Assembly: GCA_021163175.1 (NCBI GenBank)
Contig: JAGGXG010000024.1
Location: 1 to 6,863, forward strand
Origin: Thermoplasmata archaeon
Lineage (GTDB): Archaea > Thermoplasmatota > E2 > UBA202 > JdFR-43
DNA: 6,863 bases
Direction of reading: 5' to 3'
Shown piece after piece: positions 5,963 through 6,863 of this stretch. Both the position numbers and the translations under genes were made by a program. Every line of letters begins with the position of its first letter. Positions within the stretch are counted from its first letter, which is position 1. Below the pieces are notes generated by a model. The model did not search any database, was not told the origin of the DNA, and worked only from the letters and a program-made list of their open reading frames with translations.

Positions 5963-5975
5963 TTTTTAATTTTTT
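5963..5975 (+). terminator. Poly-T terminator downstream of the thermosome
   Basis: Two T runs (five at 5963-5967, six at 5970-5975) follow the thermosome stop by 13 bases. Archaeal RNA polymerase terminates at such U-tracts without needing a hairpin. The runs fall in the last codons of the convergent prs gene, whose own transcript shows no T run in the 16-base gap. Confidence 0.55.
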
Positions 5976-6820
5976 AAGTTTTCCAGCAATTTTGCTATTT
6001 CTTTTGCCACACTAACCTTGCTGTATGCACTTTCTATGGTGTCTGTTGAAACGATTTCTTTGGCTCCTTCCTGCAGGATTTTATCGTCTGCATTTCCAAT
6101 GAATAAGCCATGTATGCATCCCACATATATGTTATTCACTTCCTGCCTGACAAGCTGCTTTATCGCCTGTATCATTGTTCCTCCCGTGGATATTATATCA
6201 TCTATAATAACGATATTTTTTCCAGCAACATCCATGCTCTTCAGTTTTGTTTCCACCTCGCTCCCGCTTATACGATGTTTCTCAAAGTAATCATAATCGC
6301 ATTGTATTGCGCTTGCTGCCTTCTCTGCCATCGCGGCTGCACCTTTATCTGGGGCTATGACCATGTCAACCTTTCCTTTAAAATATTCAGCTATTGTTGT
6401 TGTGGCGTCAGCGGCCATGGCTGGAATTGAAAAGAATTTTATTATATGCTCCTTATGCGGATTAACAAGAATAACGTTGCTCGCATCCTGTTCTATGAGG
6501 CGAGCCATTTTCTCTGCACTTATTGCCTCGCCATATTCAAATATTTTATCCTGCCTCCCATATCCATAGTATGGGATGATTACATCTATTCTGCTTGCCA
6601 TTCTTTTTGCAGCATCCTCGAGCAAAAAAAGCTCTATTATGTTTTCATCCGGATATGTATTCTGAACTATTATAGCATGCTCTACCTCTTCATGTAAACG
6701 AACGTAGCACTCGCCATCAGGAAATCTTTTTACAGAAACACTCGCTATTGGCGCCTTCAACTCCTTTGCCAGATTTTTTGCAAGCATCGGCGATGAAGAG
6801 CCAGCTATTATTTTCTTCAT
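5966..6820 (-). CDS. prs: Ribose-phosphate pyrophosphokinase (PRPP synthetase)
   Basis: The enzyme transfers pyrophosphate from ATP to ribose 5-phosphate, giving PRPP for purine, pyrimidine, histidine and tryptophan synthesis. It has 284 residues, the short archaeal form; bacterial enzymes have about 315. Visible motifs are FPDGE (33-37) near the N-terminus, PYYGYGRQDK (83-92) with the ATP-binding RQ, NPHKEH (120-125) at the metal-ATP histidine, EKHR (180-183) with the catalytic lysine and arginine, and the PRPP loop VIIDDIISTGGTM (204-216) with D207 and D208. The start at 6820 aligns with the family N-terminus (MKKIIAGSSSP). The same frame stays open to the window edge, so an extension cannot be excluded, but it is not expected. 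The gene converges on the thermosome with a 16-base gap. No Shine-Dalgarno sequence is seen. Confidence 0.96.
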   Translation of the reverse strand: MKKIIAGSSSPMLAKNLAKELKAPIASVSVKRFPDGECYVRLHEEVEHAIIVQNTYPDENIIELFLLEDAAKRMASRIDVIIPYYGYGRQDKIFEYGEAISAEKMARLIEQDASNVILVNPHKEHIIKFFSIPAMAADATTTIAEYFKGKVDMVIAPDKGAAAMAEKAASAIQCDYDYFEKHRISGSEVETKLKSMDVAGKNIVIIDDIISTGGTMIQAIKQLVRQEVNNIYVGCIHGLFIGNADDKILQEGAKEIVSTDTIESAYSKVSVAKEIAKLLENLKN

Positions 6821-6840
6821 GATTTGAATCGCTGCAGCAT

Positions 6841-6850
6841 TTTTAATTTT
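6841..6850 (-). promoter_or_regulatory. Possible weak TATA box of prs
   Basis: The A/T stretch TTTTAATTTT (AAAATTAAAA on the coding strand) is centred 25.5 bases upstream of the prs start, the same spacing as at the other leaderless genes here. It matches the TATA consensus poorly, and coding-like open frames cross it, so prs might instead be read from an upstream gene. Confidence 0.3.
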
Positions 6851-6863
6851 TTCAATAAGAATC

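Noticed and set aside
6448..6468. NPH instead of the bacterial DLH at the metal-ATP site of PRPP synthetase
   Set aside because: As far as I recall, archaeal enzymes commonly have NPH or DPH here, and all other catalytic motifs are intact, so this is not evidence of a defect.

Overview
The window looks like a chromosomal segment of a euryarchaeon, most likely of the Thermoplasmatota or a related lineage. The signs are a group II chaperonin (thermosome), an archaeal Trm-G10-type tRNA methyltransferase with an N-terminal THUMP region, an archaeal-type short PRPP synthetase, a PdxS carrying the archaeal insertion, and archaeal TATA boxes about 25 bases upstream of several start codons with no ribosome binding site (the leaderless pattern). 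The lineage is inferred from remembered family traits, especially the NYWDNW...NFDW tail of the first gene; no search was run.

Layout, left to right. (1) 24-1517 (+): an exported, asparagine-rich NosD-like right-handed beta-helix protein, clearly more AT-rich than its neighbours. (2) 1541-3126 (+): pdxS and pdxT, joined by an ATGA overlap, encoding the two subunits of the DXP-independent pyridoxal 5'-phosphate synthase; their TATA box lies across the stop codon of gene 1. (3) 3112-4077 (-): the tRNA guanine-10 N2-methyltransferase, overlapping the 3' end of pdxT tail to tail by 15 bases. (4) 4110-4274 (+): a 54-residue cysteine-rich zinc-finger protein that is easily missed, divergent from the methyltransferase across only 32 bases that hold both TATA boxes. 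(5) 4315-5949 (+): the thermosome subunit, the one gene here with a clear Shine-Dalgarno sequence. (6) 5966-6820 (-): ribose-phosphate pyrophosphokinase, convergent with the thermosome across a 16-base gap.

Apart from pdxST the genes are separate housekeeping functions packed tightly: cofactor synthesis, tRNA modification, protein folding and PRPP supply. PdxST and PRPP synthetase both consume ribose 5-phosphate, but nothing here shows that they are co-regulated. No mobile element, CRISPR array, tRNA, rRNA or defence system was seen. No non-coding gap exceeds 45 bases. The least explained items are the FYVE-like miniature zinc finger with its interleaved divergent promoter, and the unusual cysteine- and proline-containing hydrophobic tail of the beta-helix protein.
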